Positions 1-17,132 of a DNA stretch of 64,000 nt are shown in pieces (position 1 is the first letter of the stretch; each line of letters begins with the position of its first letter). The position numbers and the translations under genes are program-made. Under the pieces are notes generated by a model that made no database searches, was not told the origin of the DNA, and saw only the letters and a list, made by a program, of their open reading frames with translations. Origin of the DNA: Citrus sinensis (lineage: Eukaryota > Streptophyta > Magnoliopsida > Sapindales > Rutaceae); assembly GCF_022201045.2 (NCBI RefSeq), contig NC_068558.1:42613501-42677500 (forward strand). Direction: 5' to 3'.

Positions 1-806
1 TGGGAGTGGGAATCTATGGGTCCCACCCAATTTTGGAGTGGGGAGTGAGATTCCCACTCCCATGGGGGGAGGTGGGAGTGGGAATCCACTCCCCCCTCTT
101 CCCATTTTATCCCTATAATTAAATAAATAAATAATATTTAATAAAATAAATAATATCATATTTAATAAAATAAATAATATCATATTTAATAAAATAAATA
201 ATATAATATTTAATAAAATAAATAATATCATATTTATTAAAAATAATAATTATATCATATTTATTTTATTAAATTTAATAAAATAAAAATAAATAAATAT
301 TATATTTAAATTAATAATATTAAACATTAATTTTAATAAATAATAATTAATTATTTAATTAATAATAATAAATATTTTATTCTAAAAATATTAATTTTGT
401 ATTATATTATCAATAATAATATTTCATTTGTGTTGCTATTATTAATAATTTTTATTCACATAATTTAAATTAAAATTAATAAAAAATTATGATTTACATA
501 ATTAAGAATATTAGTAATTATTATTAATTTATAAATATAATAAAATATTTATTTTATTTTCCAAATATTTTTTATTAATTTTTTAATTATAAATTATAAT
601 TCTGTACATAAGGATAAAATTGTAATTTAAAATAATTTACTCCCAATCCAAGACAAAGTAAACAAATAATTAGGATTCTGATTGACAATCCATACTTTCA
701 TTTAGTCTAAGTAAACACCTTACTCCCACTCTCACTCCACACTCCTAATCCAAGGATTCCCACTCCTCAGGATTCCCACTACAATCCAAAAAGTAAACGC
801 AGCATT
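1..806. mobile_element. Edge-truncated inverted-repeat (MITE-like) element
   Basis: Both ends of this stretch carry GC-rich motifs built on GGGAGTGGGAATC (left, about 1-105) and its reverse complement GATTCCCACTCC (right, about 720-790). They surround a very A+T-rich core of repeated short TAATAAAATAAATAATAT-like blocks with no coding potential. The right end finishes near AAGTAAACGCAGC followed by ATTAGTTA. The left end appears to run off the window, so no target-site duplication can be tested. The layout suggests a non-autonomous DNA transposon or foldback element. The superfamily is not assigned. Confidence 0.45.
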
Positions 807-2082
807 AGTTAAGATAGTTGCTTGCAAAAGACAAAAACATGTCGTTATTGTCCTAGTGAATAGTGATTTAAGTCTAAAGAAGTAATTATATGTGTTTGGC
901 TTCTTAATTTCATTTCTAAAATTTTATTAGCGCCAACAGTTAGATAATCATATTTATGAATCTATATTTTATTATAAAATTTTCCTAGTTAAATGTTTTG
1001 AAATTAAATAGGGAAAATATCCACCGTCCACCTGATTTTGTCCACTTTATAAAAAATACACAAATTCTAATTTTTTTAGCTGCGCTCCACCTGAACTTAA
1101 ATTTTTTTTTCACATTTCCACCTCTGTCTGCAAACCGTCAAGACGTTGCTGACATCATAAGGTTAAAATGATAATTTCACTTGGGCTTAAAAAACGACAT
1201 CGTTTAAGATCTGTAATAAGCAAAAAAAAAAAAAAGGAAAAGGAGGCATAGTGGTCCACCAGTACAGCAAGCAACGAAAACAGCCATAGTTTATTCCCCA
1301 CCACATGCACGAAGAAGCAACAAAATCCCGCCATTTTTCCTATAGTTTCCATGCATTTTCATCAACGAACCACGCTTAAGTTTCAAATATTTTGTTAAAT
1401 CGAAGATTTAGAGGCATTGACGAAAGCGGTGAGCTGTTACGAAGTCGCGAAGTTTTGCTTTTTTAAAGGTTTGAAGCTACAATCAAGTAAGTTTTGTTTT
1501 GTTTACTTATTTTTAGTTAATTTTTGACATGCAACAATGTTTTTGAAACAATGTCTGGTGATTGTTGTTAACACATTCATTCACTGTTACTGGAAACCCT
1601 AGAATATATATTAGCTTGATTTGTGACATATTTGTTGGGGGTAATGATAAATTGGGGAGTAATATGGTGTTTTCGGTTGTTGAGATGCAAATTTATGAAA
1701 GATTATGCTACTATAGTTGAATGCATGTTTATCCCCTGCCTAATTATGTATCTTTGTCCGTGGTTTACATATAAAATTTGGGGCTTTTGAAATTTTTGTT
1801 TGGTGATGTATGGGTCATGGTTTTTTGAAATATTTTAACCCCTGGCTATATTTGTCAGCCCCCCGAGGAAGATTTGGTTGTTGCATGTAAAATTAGAATG
1901 TTTAAAAAGCTAGCTACATGCATCCATATCCAGCTAGATGTTTGTTTACATGCTTTTTTCTTTAAGTGTCTGACCTGCAATATTAATAATACATTAATAG
2001 GAAGATAGTAGAGTTACCAACAAAACTCAAGAACTGTAAACCAGTGGTGAATTTTTTATTTATTTATTTTTGGGCATTCAGG

Positions 2083-4030
2083 ATGCTACAAGTAGAGTTA
2101 GTGATATCCTTTCGAAGCATGAAAAAGAATTTAGGGTTGCTTCAACCTGATTGTACAATTACGAAGATTAAGGATACTGTTGTAAGCATTACGAGTCCAT
2201 ATGGGTTAGATTGTGCTTTAAAAGTCATGTTATACGTTATAAATCCAGAGAATCAGGCTAAGGTTGTACTGGATTCAGATTTTGGGCTAGATGTTTTGCT
2301 TAAAATTCATCACATTTTGGGTGTGAAGACTCTCACAGTTGAAGTTGCACCAGCACTGTACCCTCAGTTTCAAGATTCTGCCTTACATGCATTATTGACT
2401 AACCTAGAAGTTGTGTTGCCTGATGAACTGATTAATCAGTTGAATGATTCTGTCGGCGAAAATGCCTCTGTTGGGGGACAAGCTAGTGTTAGAAAGGATG
2501 ATGTTGTTGATGGACAAGCTACTGTTAGGGGTGATGAATCTGACGAATATGCATTACTATCTGACTACTCGGACAGAAATGATTGCAATGATGATGATGT
2601 TAATGCACAATTCATGCAAGCTGAAGTTGATGGTGCTGCTGTAGGTACTCTTGTTAATGAGGACAGTGAGGGCACAACTGAAATTGACGTTGATTCTGAT
2701 TCAGATGGTAGTTTATCTGGTGATAATAAGGAGGTAAAAGGGGTCATTGATTCTTCTGATGATGATATTGAGCTTGGGACTGTCAAATTGACCAATTACA
2801 TAGAACAACATGAGTATAAAGTGGGTGCTGATGGAAAAAATAGACTAAAATTAGGACATGTGTTTAGAGATGTTGCTCATTTTAGAGAGATTTTGCATGA
2901 AGTGATGATTAGGCAAGGGTTTGCCATTAAAACAGTTTACAGTGAGCCAAGAAGATTTGTGGGTACTTGTAAAGAGGCTGGTTGTCCATGGTATGTGGCT
3001 GGTGAGCTGAATTTTCAAGTCATGGATGCAGCGTATAGTCCACCTAGAAGGTTTGTGGTGAAGTTGGAGTCCAGAATATGTGATTGCGGTTATTGGGAAA
3101 TTGCCGCCTCCCTTGTCAACATGCCATAGCTGCCATTGGATATGCAAGACATGCAATTGAGGAGTATGTTCCAGCATGGTTTGCTACACAGACTTACCTC
3201 AATACATGTTCAGTGATGTTTAGCCCTCTTTCGGATCAATGTATGTGGGAGCGTACAGGAAGACCATTGATTGATCCACCAATTGTGCAGAAAAAGGTTG
3301 GAAGGCCTAAAAAATTCAGGAAAAGAGCACAAAATGAGCCTAATAAAGAGAAAAGAAAATTCTTTGTTATTTGCTCATTCTGTGGTGGCTCCAACCATAA
3401 TCTGAGGTCTTGTCCATTAAGACCATCTGTTGCAAGGGCAAATAGAGTTAAAAGACATAACTCTCAGGTACAGACAATATACTACTATTAATTTTTAATA
3501 GTTTATTATTATACATCATATGTAGCTGTTATTATTTACTGTCATTAAATAACAAACATCATGTTTTGTAGGCATCAACTACCTCAATTCAGCCGTTAAA
3601 TGTTTCACAACAAGCAGCAAGAAGAAGAAAACAGGTGCTGACTTGTTTTATTTTATTTTTTTGTGGCTGTCCAATTTGTTTTATGCGTAACGCGTAACAT
3701 AAGATTCATTTATGCTTGAACATAGGCATCACAGACAACAACAGTAGCAAAATCAATTGATTCAAAAGTTACTACATCACAGACAGCAAGAAAGGTGTTT
3801 TTTTTTTCTGTTTAAGTTCTTTTTGTTTTTTTTCTTGTTTAAGTTCTCAAACTAACGTACAATATATTTAGATACCAAGTGGTCCAGGACAAAGTTCCAA
3901 TACTAGAAGGAGGAAAAGAAGGGCTCAAGTTGGCTCTGGAGATGTTGGAACAAGAGGTGAACAATCAAGTCATGGACTATCACAATCTGAAAATCCATAT
4001 CAAGCTTCAAATGTGACAGGTTCTTTGTAA
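2083..4030 (+). pseudogene. MULE transposase, internally deleted and frameshifted
   Basis: The protein starts best at the ATG at 2083, just after an acceptor-like CAG. After an N-terminal domain and a long acidic, Asp/Ser-rich linker comes a MuDR-type DNA-binding domain (residues about 265-325, with RDVAHFRE and CKEAGCPW). The sequence then jumps straight to the SWIM zinc finger (CDCGYWE, then PCQHAIAAI). The roughly 300-400 residues holding the DDE catalytic core in full MULE transposases are missing. The SWIM finger itself is split by a frame change near 3100-3110, consistent with loss of one base. The basic C-terminus contains a zinc knuckle (CSFCGGSNHNLRSC) and seems to continue in short exons at about 3572-3634, 3726-3796 and 3872-4030. 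It cannot encode an active transposase. Confidence 0.85.
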
Positions 4031-4369
4031 TGATGAATGCGAGAACAAACTAAAAATGTTTAAACTTGCTATATATATTGTTATTTTGGAATATCGCTGG
4101 TTATTTTGGAATATTGCTGACTATTTTGGAATATTGCTGGTTATTTCAAAATTTTACTTGGCTGTATTTTCATGACATGTTTAATTGTTATTTCTGCTGT
4201 TTTTTTGGATAATTAGATATGGTTGTATTTAAGCTCATTTTACTTGGGCTGTATTTTTCATTTATTATGGTTGAAGTTATATTATTTACAATGTATTTAA
4301 GTTGACTGGCTCTAGGACAAATAGAACATAATTAATCTCATTTTATTCATGCATATTTCGTAGCATATA

Positions 4370-4747
4370 TTACATTTTAGTAAACACAATAGCACATACA
4401 AATACTAGCATAATTATTATACATTTAAGCCTCCCTTCAATGACCTTTAGCCTTTTCTTTATCTTTGCTACATCATCAGCTCGAAGGTGGACTGCATCCA
4501 GCTCTAAATTTTGATTATTTGCTGTCTGGTCACTATTGCTAGGGTATATAAGAGTTTCAGCTGTAAACCATTGCCAAAACTTGCATTTATTGAACCTGCA
4601 TGACCAAAACATTGCATTGCGATTCTGTGGTGTAGTGGAAACCATAGCACATGCTTGCACACCACACCAGCAGTGAATTGGAGTGCATTTAACTTTTCTA
4701 TGTTGCTATCCACTGGGTGCAGAACTTGAATTATAACTTGATGCCAT
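4370..4747 (-). pseudogene. GRF-type zinc-finger protein inside the MULE (premature stop)
   Basis: Read on the minus strand from the ATG at 4747, this frame encodes 125 residues. A GRF-like finger is visible (HCWCGVQAC, then FWSCRFNKCKFWQWF), then an acidic and basic coiled-coil-like stretch (DDVAKIKKRLKVIEGRLK), then a C-terminal hydrophobic segment (CIIIMLVFVCAIVF) that could anchor in a membrane. Codon 14 is a TAG stop (4706-4708), upstream of the finger, so the copy is probably dead unless translation starts at the internal ATG at 4660, which would lose half the finger. GRF fingers bind single-stranded nucleic acid in several repair and topoisomerase proteins. In a MULE this could be an accessory protein or a captured host gene; its role is not known to me. 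Confidence 0.72.
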
Positions 4748-4809
4748 TTTTTAATTGATTGTGTGGATGATGTGTTTGAAAGAATGGTTAAACAAGTGAT
4801 ATTTGGCGA

Positions 4810-5085
4810 GTGTAGATGATGGGTTGTGTATGAGTAGGTTTATTTGAACAAATAATTGTCAACTGTGACTGGTTTGTGAGCAGCTGTATATTTGCTTGAA
4901 TGTGTAGATGATGGGTTGTGTATGAGCAGGTTTATTTGAGCAAATGATTGTCAGCTATGGTTGGTTTGTGAGCGGCTGTATATTTGCTTCAATGTGTAGA
5001 TGATGAGTTGTGTATGAGTAGGTTTATTTGAACAAATGATTCTCAGTTGTGGCTGGTTTGTGAGCAGCTGTATATTTGCTTGAAT
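4810..5085 (+). repeat. Three 92-bp direct tandem repeats next to the right MULE TIR
   Basis: Three head-to-tail units, 4810-4901, 4902-4993 and 4994-5085, each begin GTGTAGATGATG and end TATTTGCTT[G/C]AAT, with about 90% identity by eye. Subterminal tandem repeats often serve as transposase binding sites in DNA transposons. They also lie upstream of the minus-strand GRF gene and so could be its promoter. Confidence 0.93.
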
Positions 5086-5407
5086 GGTAGAGCTTTCATG
5101 CATTGCATATGTAACGGTTCATGGGTTTAAATACCCAAAATTGTAACCGTTGGGAGGCAACGGCTACAAAGAGCACAAAGTTAATATTTTGGCATTTATA
5201 TAGGGTAAATATGTAATTTTTTATTTTCGGGGTTAAAAAGTAATTTCAAAAAAATTCCGTTACTTTTATTGACGGTTTGTAGACGGAGGTGGAAATGTGA
5301 AAAAAAGTTTAAGTTCAGGTGGAGCGTGGCTAAAAAAATTAGGATTTGTGTATTTTTGATAAAGTGGACAAAATCAGGTGGACGATGGATATTTTCCCAA
5401 TTAAATA

Positions 5408-6675
5408 TAAGGTCCGGTTTCAAATCACAATACAATCATTTAACATAAAATTATTTATTTATGCAAAAGCTTGGATTCGAATACTCAAGTTATAATTCTA
5501 CAAACTCGTACTCGCTAATTAAAAGGAGGATGAACTTATACTCGTATCCGGACCTTCGCATGCCACCACAATAAAAATTGAACCCATTTATTGTGATACC
5601 AGTAAATAAAATTGACATTATTCCCTTTGTTATGTATTTTATTTTTATTTATTTAATAAAATGATAGATTATTTTCTATATTTACGTATGTTATCTGATA
5701 TTTTATAAATTTTAAGAATAATGTTAAGAATCCCAACAATTATTTTAACTGATGTGACATATCTATAATTTTACACACCATTTTAAGTATTAATATTTAA
5801 GATTAGGCACTCCTTTTTATTTAAAACAATCCATCAAAATTTTTTAACAAAGTAAGTTACTATAAGTTATTAACAAAGTAAATTACTATCAATCGTATAA
5901 ATTTTATACATTCTAAAATTGTCTAAATTTAACCCTAACCAAGACATATTTTATTTTCTCACGACAGCGACGAAATAAGTTTTATGCCCAAAAAGTGTTC
6001 TCCTTTGACATTTAAACAACATTAACACGATCTTCATTTTAGTTATATAAAATTGATTGTTATAAGGATAAGATATCGCCAACATAATCTTCAAAATAGC
6101 CATTAACAAAAGCTACTTGATAAAATATTTGGGTTTTAATTTTTATGAACACCACCAAATTAAACTTCTGTTCTCAAAAACTAGAAACCGACATAATTCT
6201 ATCCATGCTTATGATTAGCATTGAAGTCAGATCTCTCACCTTTGCCTTTTCTTAGAGATGTGCGGAATTTGGTTCTAATTTGACAAAAGATAATAAACGA
6301 CGGCAAAATGTTGTTTAGCTTAAAAAAATAAAAGATAAGAATTATGGCAAGATAGTCGGTTGTTAAATCAGTGCGTGCACTACAGTGATGTTGTGTGCAC
6401 TAGTATAATATATACATATTATAATATTATTTATTTATTTTATGATTAATATGGTATTATAATATTATTTATTATATGATTGATATGGTATTATAATATT
6501 ATTTATTTATTATATAATTAATATGGTATCTTTAATGTATTATAAGATTTATCATGTGAGAAAAATACACCATATAGCTTAACTAGGAAAACAAAGCAAC
6601 GATCCACCATCCTCTGGTAAGCTATTTGAATGCACGGAGAAGTCACGACACGTGCAGTAGACGCCGCCGGCATCA
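5408..6675. other. A+T-rich spacer with a short tandem repeat
   Basis: No gene is visible. Three imperfect units of 34-38 bp beginning TATTATAATATTATTTAT and ending AATATGG or GATATGG lie at 6417-6454, 6455-6488 and 6489-6526. Just upstream, the motif CAGTGATGTTGTGTGCACTAG (about 6382-6402) recurs with one change inside the F-box relic at about 7320-7340. Confidence 0.7.
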
Positions 6676-7790
6676 TTGGCATCACCGTCAAAGAGTGCCA
6701 CGCCTACTCCAATATCATCATCAAATAGGTCTAATGTCCATGATGATCTCCTGATTTCAATCTTAGCCCACCTGTCACCGCTCGGAATTATGAGTGTCAG
6801 CGTGGTTCTTTCTTCATGGATTAGGATCATAAGAGACCGTAATTTATCAGTTCAATAATGCCTTCCAAAACTGAAGCAGGTGAAGACATCGATGTTGCCG
6901 CTCTTACAGTTTCGAAGAGGACGAATCCTACGTACTAAAGAACAGCGTGTACAAGGATTTCGGGAAGCGGCGTTGCATCGGATCATCGGACGGATGGCTC
7001 ATACTCTTATAGATCATGGAAGAGTCAGTCCCTTTCTTTTCAATCCCTTTTCGAGTACCCGCATTCCGAGTTATTCTAATGGGGATGGGGAAGGTTACAA
7101 TTTATTAGTTGGACCCATCGTCGAATTATAAGCGTTTTGTGTCTATCAAGGAATTAAGAGATGATCGCTGCTTCCTTAAGGCTATTCTGTCATCCTGCCC
7201 GCGGTTCCAGTTTCAAAACAATTATTATGGCACGATTATAATCTACAATGGTGGATCCAAAACTTGATTTCTGGAAGCATGGAAGAGTTTTAATGGGGCT
7301 TGCCAGAGTGGTTGCACTTACAGTGATGTTGTATGCACTAGTGCTGACAATACTGACAATATCGTTGATAATAATAGTGGATGGACAGTTGACGCATGGG
7401 ATTTTAAGCGACAGTGTTCCTGTAATACTAATGCAAGTCACAGCTTCTATGGGACGACAATTGGATTTACCTATTGCTTGGCCATAAATAGAAACGAACT
7501 CAAAACTTAGAGGAATCTATGGGTGATGTTTTGTTAGTTATCCCTACCTCGCAAGGAAATTCCATGTTTATAGGCTGGAGGAATTGGATAGAAAACTCAA
7601 ACAATATGATTGGTCATGGAAAGTGATTTCTGGGTGGAAAATCAGTCTTTATAGGCGATTTATGGGATTTGGTTTACAATATATAATCTCTCTTCTGGTG
7701 GTAATGACATGGTTTTTAGCTTGCAGCTTAACATTTTATTTAATTTCTCAATGTTTCTTTTCGTTTATACAAAATTCAGTTTAAAAAATC
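6676..7790 (+). pseudogene. F-box/DUF295 (KIB-like beta-propeller) pseudogene
   Basis: The first segment reads like an F-box: DLLISILAHLSPLGIMSVSV followed by SSWIRIIRDRNL. Downstream, pieces of a DUF295 propeller appear in shifting frames: VYKDFGKRRCIGSSDGWLIL near 6950-7010, LFNPFSSTRI near 7040-7070, IIIYNGGSK near 7230-7260, VDAWDF near 7390, then KFHVYRLEELDRKLKQ near 7550-7605. Stop codons and several frame changes interrupt the order, and there is no good ATG at the front (the first in-frame codon is TTG). Intact plant F-box/DUF295 proteins are about 380-420 residues, act in SCF ubiquitin ligases and often occur in large, fast-decaying families. This copy is dead. Confidence 0.72.
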
Positions 7791-9621
7791 ACTGTTATCG
7801 TTTCTTGTTTAGCCTCATATTAACGGAAGGATTAATGATACACCTACAAATGCTTCCGTACACTACAAATATCTTATAGTTTATGTTGAACATCATCCCA
7901 CATCGTATTTTTCTCATATATGAAAGAGTAGTGGCATGCCAAGGGCGCAGTTAGTATTCAGATATACATGACCCAGCTGATTATGAAAAACTTAAAAAGG
8001 ATCGTTGCTTCATTGTTTCCCGAATTGATCATTATTTAGAAGTAAATGCATTCTTGCAGACCTGTTTGCCCGGTCAGAGATATTTTTCGTGCCATGATCA
8101 GAATTCGTACTATATATAAGAAGCTCAGAAAAGCAACAGATTTTTCATAAAGCAGATGGAGAGCCGAGGAACCTAAACACGGTAGGTATTCATTTACTCC
8201 TGATAAATAATTTATATTAAGAGTTCCTGATGAGTGCATGCCATAAATTTCATGTAATTGGATCAGCTTCTGGATGCCAATGTGAAATCCACCAACTGTA
8301 CCCCCACACATATTTGCTACATGTCCGAGGGGTCACTTCAACATTCGCATCCATGCACAGCGTGAGGGCTAGGAATGTGATTAGTATGAAGTTTGTATAT
8401 TAATTGTTATAGAAATAGTGGCAGAATATTTGCAGGTGAGTATTTACGTAACCACATGTTCATCAGTTTCTAGCTCTTCATCTTCGTTCATTGGTTGCAA
8501 TATACTTGTAACCGTTTGCATACTCTGTCTCTTGTAGTAGTACTGCACAAAGAAAGAAGTAGCTTAAAGAGAAGTGCGAGTCTGAAAAATTTAACTGCTT
8601 CAGAAGCTCAGCGTGAACATTTCATCATGTGTGTGGCCTCCATTTTCCAGAGAGCTATATATAATTGCAGCTTTCGCAAGTGGATGGGTCATCTGCTCAA
8701 GCTCCTCGGGGTCGTATGAATGTTCATAGAAGAGATAAGAGTCAGGCGTAGAAAATTGCCAACGCCACTTCCTAAATATCAAAACCCTAACCCTAGTTTT
8801 GCATCTTCTTCGTCAGCTTTTACAAATGAAGGAAAAGTATAAGCAGATGCCTATTATCGCCATCACGTTTGACAGGGGATTTCAGGCTAATTCTATTTGT
8901 GTTTCCTGTAATGTTTGTTTTTCTACTTCGTTCATTGGTTGGATTGGATGTTTTCTGGTTTCTGTAACAAGTACGGTGTCATGTACATGTTTGATTGAAA
9001 ATGATGAAAAATGAGAGCTGCTGGGGGGTAGAAAAAATAGTAGTTCAAATTTTCAAATTCACTCTCGTTAGTAAGGTTGTTGAAGATGTAAATACGTCAT
9101 TTTCTTCACTCGCGTGTACGGAGATAAGAGAATCGAAAAAAAGAAAAGGTAAGCTTTTTGTTATGATCTAGCATCACCTGGAACAAGAAATAAACTAGTA
9201 AACCGGATGAAGCTCATGCTCTCATCTTAAAGAAAATTGTCCCCATTTCCGCCCAAGTACATAGATGATAGATTCATTACTACTTTCGGTCTCAAAAGCA
9301 TAAGAATAGGAGTAATCATTACAGCTATTCAAGTCACATAGATAAATGAAATTCCAATACAGAAATTCCCTTTTCTCCAATCCGTCAGTCTAGGACACGT
9401 TACATTGACGTGAAGCTCCCAGGAACAATTAAAATGGAATGAATAAAACAAGAGGAAGCAGAAAAATGATTGGGATACGTCCTTTTATGAGTCAAAATGA
9501 CCTGTTATGGCATTCGACTAGGTATTATCCCATAGACAAAAGTGAGACTATAACTGTCAAGAATTTTTTGCGGCCACTACGTGCATAAGCAATACCTTCT
9601 CACAAATTCATCAAATAAACA
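7791..9621. other. Spacer; telo-box-like promoter fragment near 8780
   Basis: No reliable gene is seen. At about 8780-8797 the sequence AAAACCCTAACCCTAG matches a plant telo-box, an element frequent in promoters of ribosomal and translation genes. It is followed by a short ATG frame at 8826 of no recognisable family, so it may be the detached 5' end of a gene. The right end (about 9200-9621) is probably the 3' untranslated region of the casein kinase gene. Confidence 0.4.
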
Positions 9622-15373
<5,752 letters not shown>

Positions 15374-15397
15374 TCTCAATTTCCCGTCGGCAAACAT

Positions 15398-17132
15398 AGA
15401 AACAACTAGCTCAATCTAGCTTTATTTAACCCAGATTTGTGCTCAATTTGACAATGGTCGTCGAAAATCCCAATACCCACCAAGCAGTTGAATCCAAAAA
15501 AATAAAAAGTAAAAATGAAATAACAGATTTGCCAAATTAACACACCCGCAGGTCAAATTAACAAAAATAAAATAAAATCTCCCCTTTCTTTTTTTTTCTT
15601 CCTTTTTTATTGATTATCCACCAATGGAATCATCTAATGCATTCGATTAACATAGAATTGTCCCAAAAAGAGGATGAGCTGCCGATAAAAGCAAGAAAAT
15701 TTTCTTCAACAACGCTCGATCCCCAAATCTTCAATTGAGGACCGAAACCCTAATTTAATTTTCTATAAACAATCCAGGCACATTGACCAGAAACTCTCTA
15801 TTGGAAATGCAAAGAGTAAAACGGGAATTGAAGTAAAAACGAAAGAAAGAGAGTTTTTTCTTTTGTTTTTTTTTGGTATCGTGATCAGGATAATTGATGA
15901 AAAATAAATAAATAAACACAACGACAGTGTTTCTGAGGAAACAGGAAAACGTGTTGAAGAGACAGAGAAGGAGGAGAACGAGGAGGAAGAGGAGGAAGAG
16001 GAGGAAGAGAGACAAATAAAAATAAAATTATAAGGCGAAAAAGCTAAGAGGGAACTGGGAAGAGAGAGAGAGAGACCAATTAAGGAGGCGGATTGTAATT
16101 TTATTTATTTTTGGATTATTTATTAAAAATGTTATTATTATTTTTTTGTCAATGGAGTTTTATATTTATTTTAAGAAAATTGAAATCAGAGTAAAAAAAA
16201 AATACAAATTAGAGGAGATTAATTATTACGAACCCACTAATTTATTTATACATTACTTATTTGTAAAATAAGTATAAAGAATTTGTAAAATTTATTTATA
16301 CATATGAATTATTTGAACCCACTAATTTATTTTGTCTACTATTTTTTGAAATTAATTTTTATTTTTAAAATTTTTTAAATAAAATTATCTATTTAATCAT
16401 ATTTAACCTTGTTTTCTCTTTTCCCGGCTCCCTCCGTTTCTCACCAATGTTCATATTTATTTTTTAGTGATAGATTATAAATAATTTTGAGAGATGAGGC
16501 AAATTACACATAATTTAAATATATATTGTTATAATTAATCAAAAGCCACCATCCACATTCAATCTTCTCATACCATAAACAATAAATGATTTTTTATCTA
16601 AATTTTCAAATAAAAAAACTAACATCTCCTAAATTTTATCTAAAAATAATAATATAAGATTTAAATATATTACGACCGAATGTAAGTATGTAACTTAGCA
16701 TTTGGTAATGATATATATTATTTTTTTTTTTGGGCTGTCATGTCAGTCGGGCCGCGGGGGCCCCTCTCTCTGTTTTGCTTGTTCCATTATCTCTTGCGCT
16801 TAAACGTGCCTCCATGGCTCTCGTTTCTCTCTTCTTCTTCTGCTTCTTTTTTTTTTCCTTTTTTGCCCTTTTCTCTCATATTAACTAAAGTTGAAGTGTT
16901 TTATCATTTATGTTTTTTAAAATAAAAATAAAAAGTCACTCTCTCTCACTTCGTGTCAGCGCAGCCCCGGCTATTATTTTTGACCAAGTCCATGTTCACA
17001 TCGGCTCTTCTCAGTTCTCAATCTATCTACAATCTACTGGTAAATTTTTATTAACTGAGAAGCATAATCTTTTTTATATTAATTTCGTTTCATCCTAGAT
17101 ACATAAAAGTGAATTGAAGGGTAAAAAAAAGA
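15398..17132. other. CKL 5' region and A+T-rich spacer
   Basis: About 15400-16080 is probably the CKL promoter and 5' untranslated region, with long pyrimidine-purine runs (GAGGAAGAGG repeats near 15970-16010 and GAGAGA near 16060). Beyond it lies A+T-rich spacer, with a CT-rich stretch at about 16760-16880. No gene is recognised. Confidence 0.5.

Larger units (their letters stand above)
1011..5398 (+). mobile_element. Mutator-like element (MULE) with long TIRs and 9-bp TSD
   Basis: The left end GGGAAAATATCCACCGTCCA and the right end (inverted) GGGAAAATATCCATCGTCCA begin terminal inverted repeats of about 130 bp (about 1011-1145 and 5270-5398). Flanking them is a perfect 9-bp direct duplication, AATTAAATA, at 1002-1010 and 5399-5407. 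A 9-bp target duplication with long TIRs is the hallmark of Mutator-like elements. Inside lie a degenerate transposase gene on the plus strand, a GRF-type zinc-finger gene on the minus strand and three 92-bp direct repeats next to the right TIR. The element is 4,388 bp. It looks like an autonomous family member that has lost its catalytic core. Confidence 0.93.
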
